From assembly GCA_012274165.1 (NCBI GenBank), contig JAAPAA010000336.1, positions 1 to 6,472 on the forward strand: 6,472 nt of DNA, read 5' to 3'. Below the pieces are notes generated by a model. That model had not been told where the DNA came from, did not search any database, and saw only the letters and a program-made list of their open reading frames with translations. Of this stretch, positions 5,840 to 6,472 are shown piece by piece; position 1 is the stretch's first letter, and each line of letters opens with the position of its first letter. The position numbers and the translations under genes are program-made. The stretch is from Thiobacillaceae bacterium (GTDB lineage Bacteria > Pseudomonadota > Gammaproteobacteria > Burkholderiales > Thiobacillaceae).

Positions 5840-6472
5840 TTACAGACCCAATTTGCCCGTTTTTTTCTGCAAAAAATCGACCACTTCGGGTTTGAATTCG
5901 CCCCGCTCCAGCGCTTTTCGATACGCTGCCCGTGCCTCATCCTTCCGCCCCAGCGCTTCCAGAGCCAAACCCAAACCCAGTAGCCAGCCGCCTTGGTCAG
6001 GATCAGCGGCCAGCGCAAGTTGATACGCCTTGGCAGATTCATCAAAGCGCTGCATTTGTGACAGCAATACACCCATCAACGCGAAATCAGCCGGCCGCAG
6101 ACCGGCTCGCCCGCGCTCGAGCCAGTTTAGCGCTTCATCCCGCTGTCCCTGGTCAGCCAACATGCGCCCAACCGCGATGGCCAGCGCGTCATTTGGCTGT
6201 TGTTCATAGCCTGCCTTCAAAACGTGCAGCGCCGCATCAGGCTGCCCGCTCCCCTGCAGCAACCCTGCAAGCTGGAGCCGCGCAGAGCGCAATCCGGGAT
6301 CTCGCTCCAATGCTTGCTGGTATTTTGCAGCGGCCGCTTCGGATTTGCCTGCGCGACGCAGGGTCTGCGCGTCTTCATAAAGTTGCTGCGCCTCCGCCTC
6401 GGGCGACAAAACGGCCAAGCTCTTGATAACCGTAGACTTTTTTGTATCGACAGGTTCGGCTTGCGATTGAAC
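5840..6472 (-). CDS. TPR protein, probably MSHA biogenesis protein MshN-like (N-terminus outside window)
   Basis: The frame stays open to the right edge. The visible 210 residues are the C-terminal part; the TTG at 6416-6418 is probably an internal codon. An 18-residue polar linker (with VDTKKSTVIK) leads into about five tetratricopeptide repeats: residues about 29-60, 61-94, 95-127, 128-159 and 160-193. The last two carry the typical A-x-x-x-Y-x-x-AL-x-x-DP and G-x-x-x-EA-x-x-AY patterns. The ending (WLLGLGLALEALGRKDEA, then KALERGEF and a short tail) resembles MshN, an inner-membrane protein with a periplasmic TPR region in MSHA type IV pilus assembly. That is recognition by pattern, and TPRs are easily confused; a PilF-like or generic TPR protein is possible. 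The membrane segment expected for MshN would lie outside the window. No clear terminator is seen between it and the lipoprotein gene. Confidence 0.7.
   Translation of the reverse strand, partial: VQSQAEPVDTKKSTVIKSLAVLSPEAEAQQLYEDAQTLRRAGKSEAAAAKYQQALERDPGLRSARLQLAGLLQGSGQPDAALHVLKAGYEQQPNDALAIAVGRMLADQGQRDEALNWLERGRAGLRPADFALMGVLLSQMQRFDESAKAYQLALAADPDQGGWLLGLGLALEALGRKDEARAAYRKALERGEFKPEVVDFLQKKTGKLGL

Overview
The window looks like chromosomal DNA of a betaproteobacterium, plausibly in or near Nitrosomonadales or Rhodocyclales. The evidence is GC-rich housekeeping genes with betaproteobacterial-type protein sequences, a PEP-CTERM sorted protein, a sigma-54-like promoter and a TPR protein resembling MshN of MSHA-type pilus systems. 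The taxon is an inference from gene content, not from a marker gene.

Left part (1-4329, plus strand). The window opens inside typA/bipA (ribosome-associated GTPase), of which the C-terminal 336 codons are present. A tandem TAA TAA stop and a strong intrinsic terminator follow. Next is a tight three-gene run: rmuC (membrane-anchored coiled-coil protein with a nuclease-like core), mtfA (zinc metallopeptidase with HEFAH) 8 nt later, and a class I/II PLP aminotransferase that overlaps mtfA by 4 nt (ATGA). The spacing argues for one operon with translational coupling, although the three functions do not form an obvious pathway.

Right part (4330-6472, minus strand). An exported PEP-CTERM protein abuts the aminotransferase with zero intergenic bases, so the two are convergent. 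Its 5' side holds a good candidate sigma-54 promoter, a 19-bp perfect palindrome overlapping the -24 element, and a cluster of CCTTG/CAAGG motifs and imperfect direct repeats where enhancer sites would be expected. Beyond these lies the terminator of the next minus-strand gene, a 100-residue Ala-rich lipoprotein built on 7-residue (21-bp) repeats. The last gene is a TPR protein running off the right edge, most likely MshN-like.

How they fit together: the left half is housekeeping. The right half is a set of envelope and surface genes (a sorted exoprotein, an outer-membrane lipoprotein, a possible pilus-biogenesis protein), each apparently transcribed separately. I see no CRISPR array, insertion sequence, tRNA or rRNA, and no clear evidence of an undescribed multi-gene system. 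The most informative material is the control region of the PEP-CTERM gene and the repeat-built lipoprotein.
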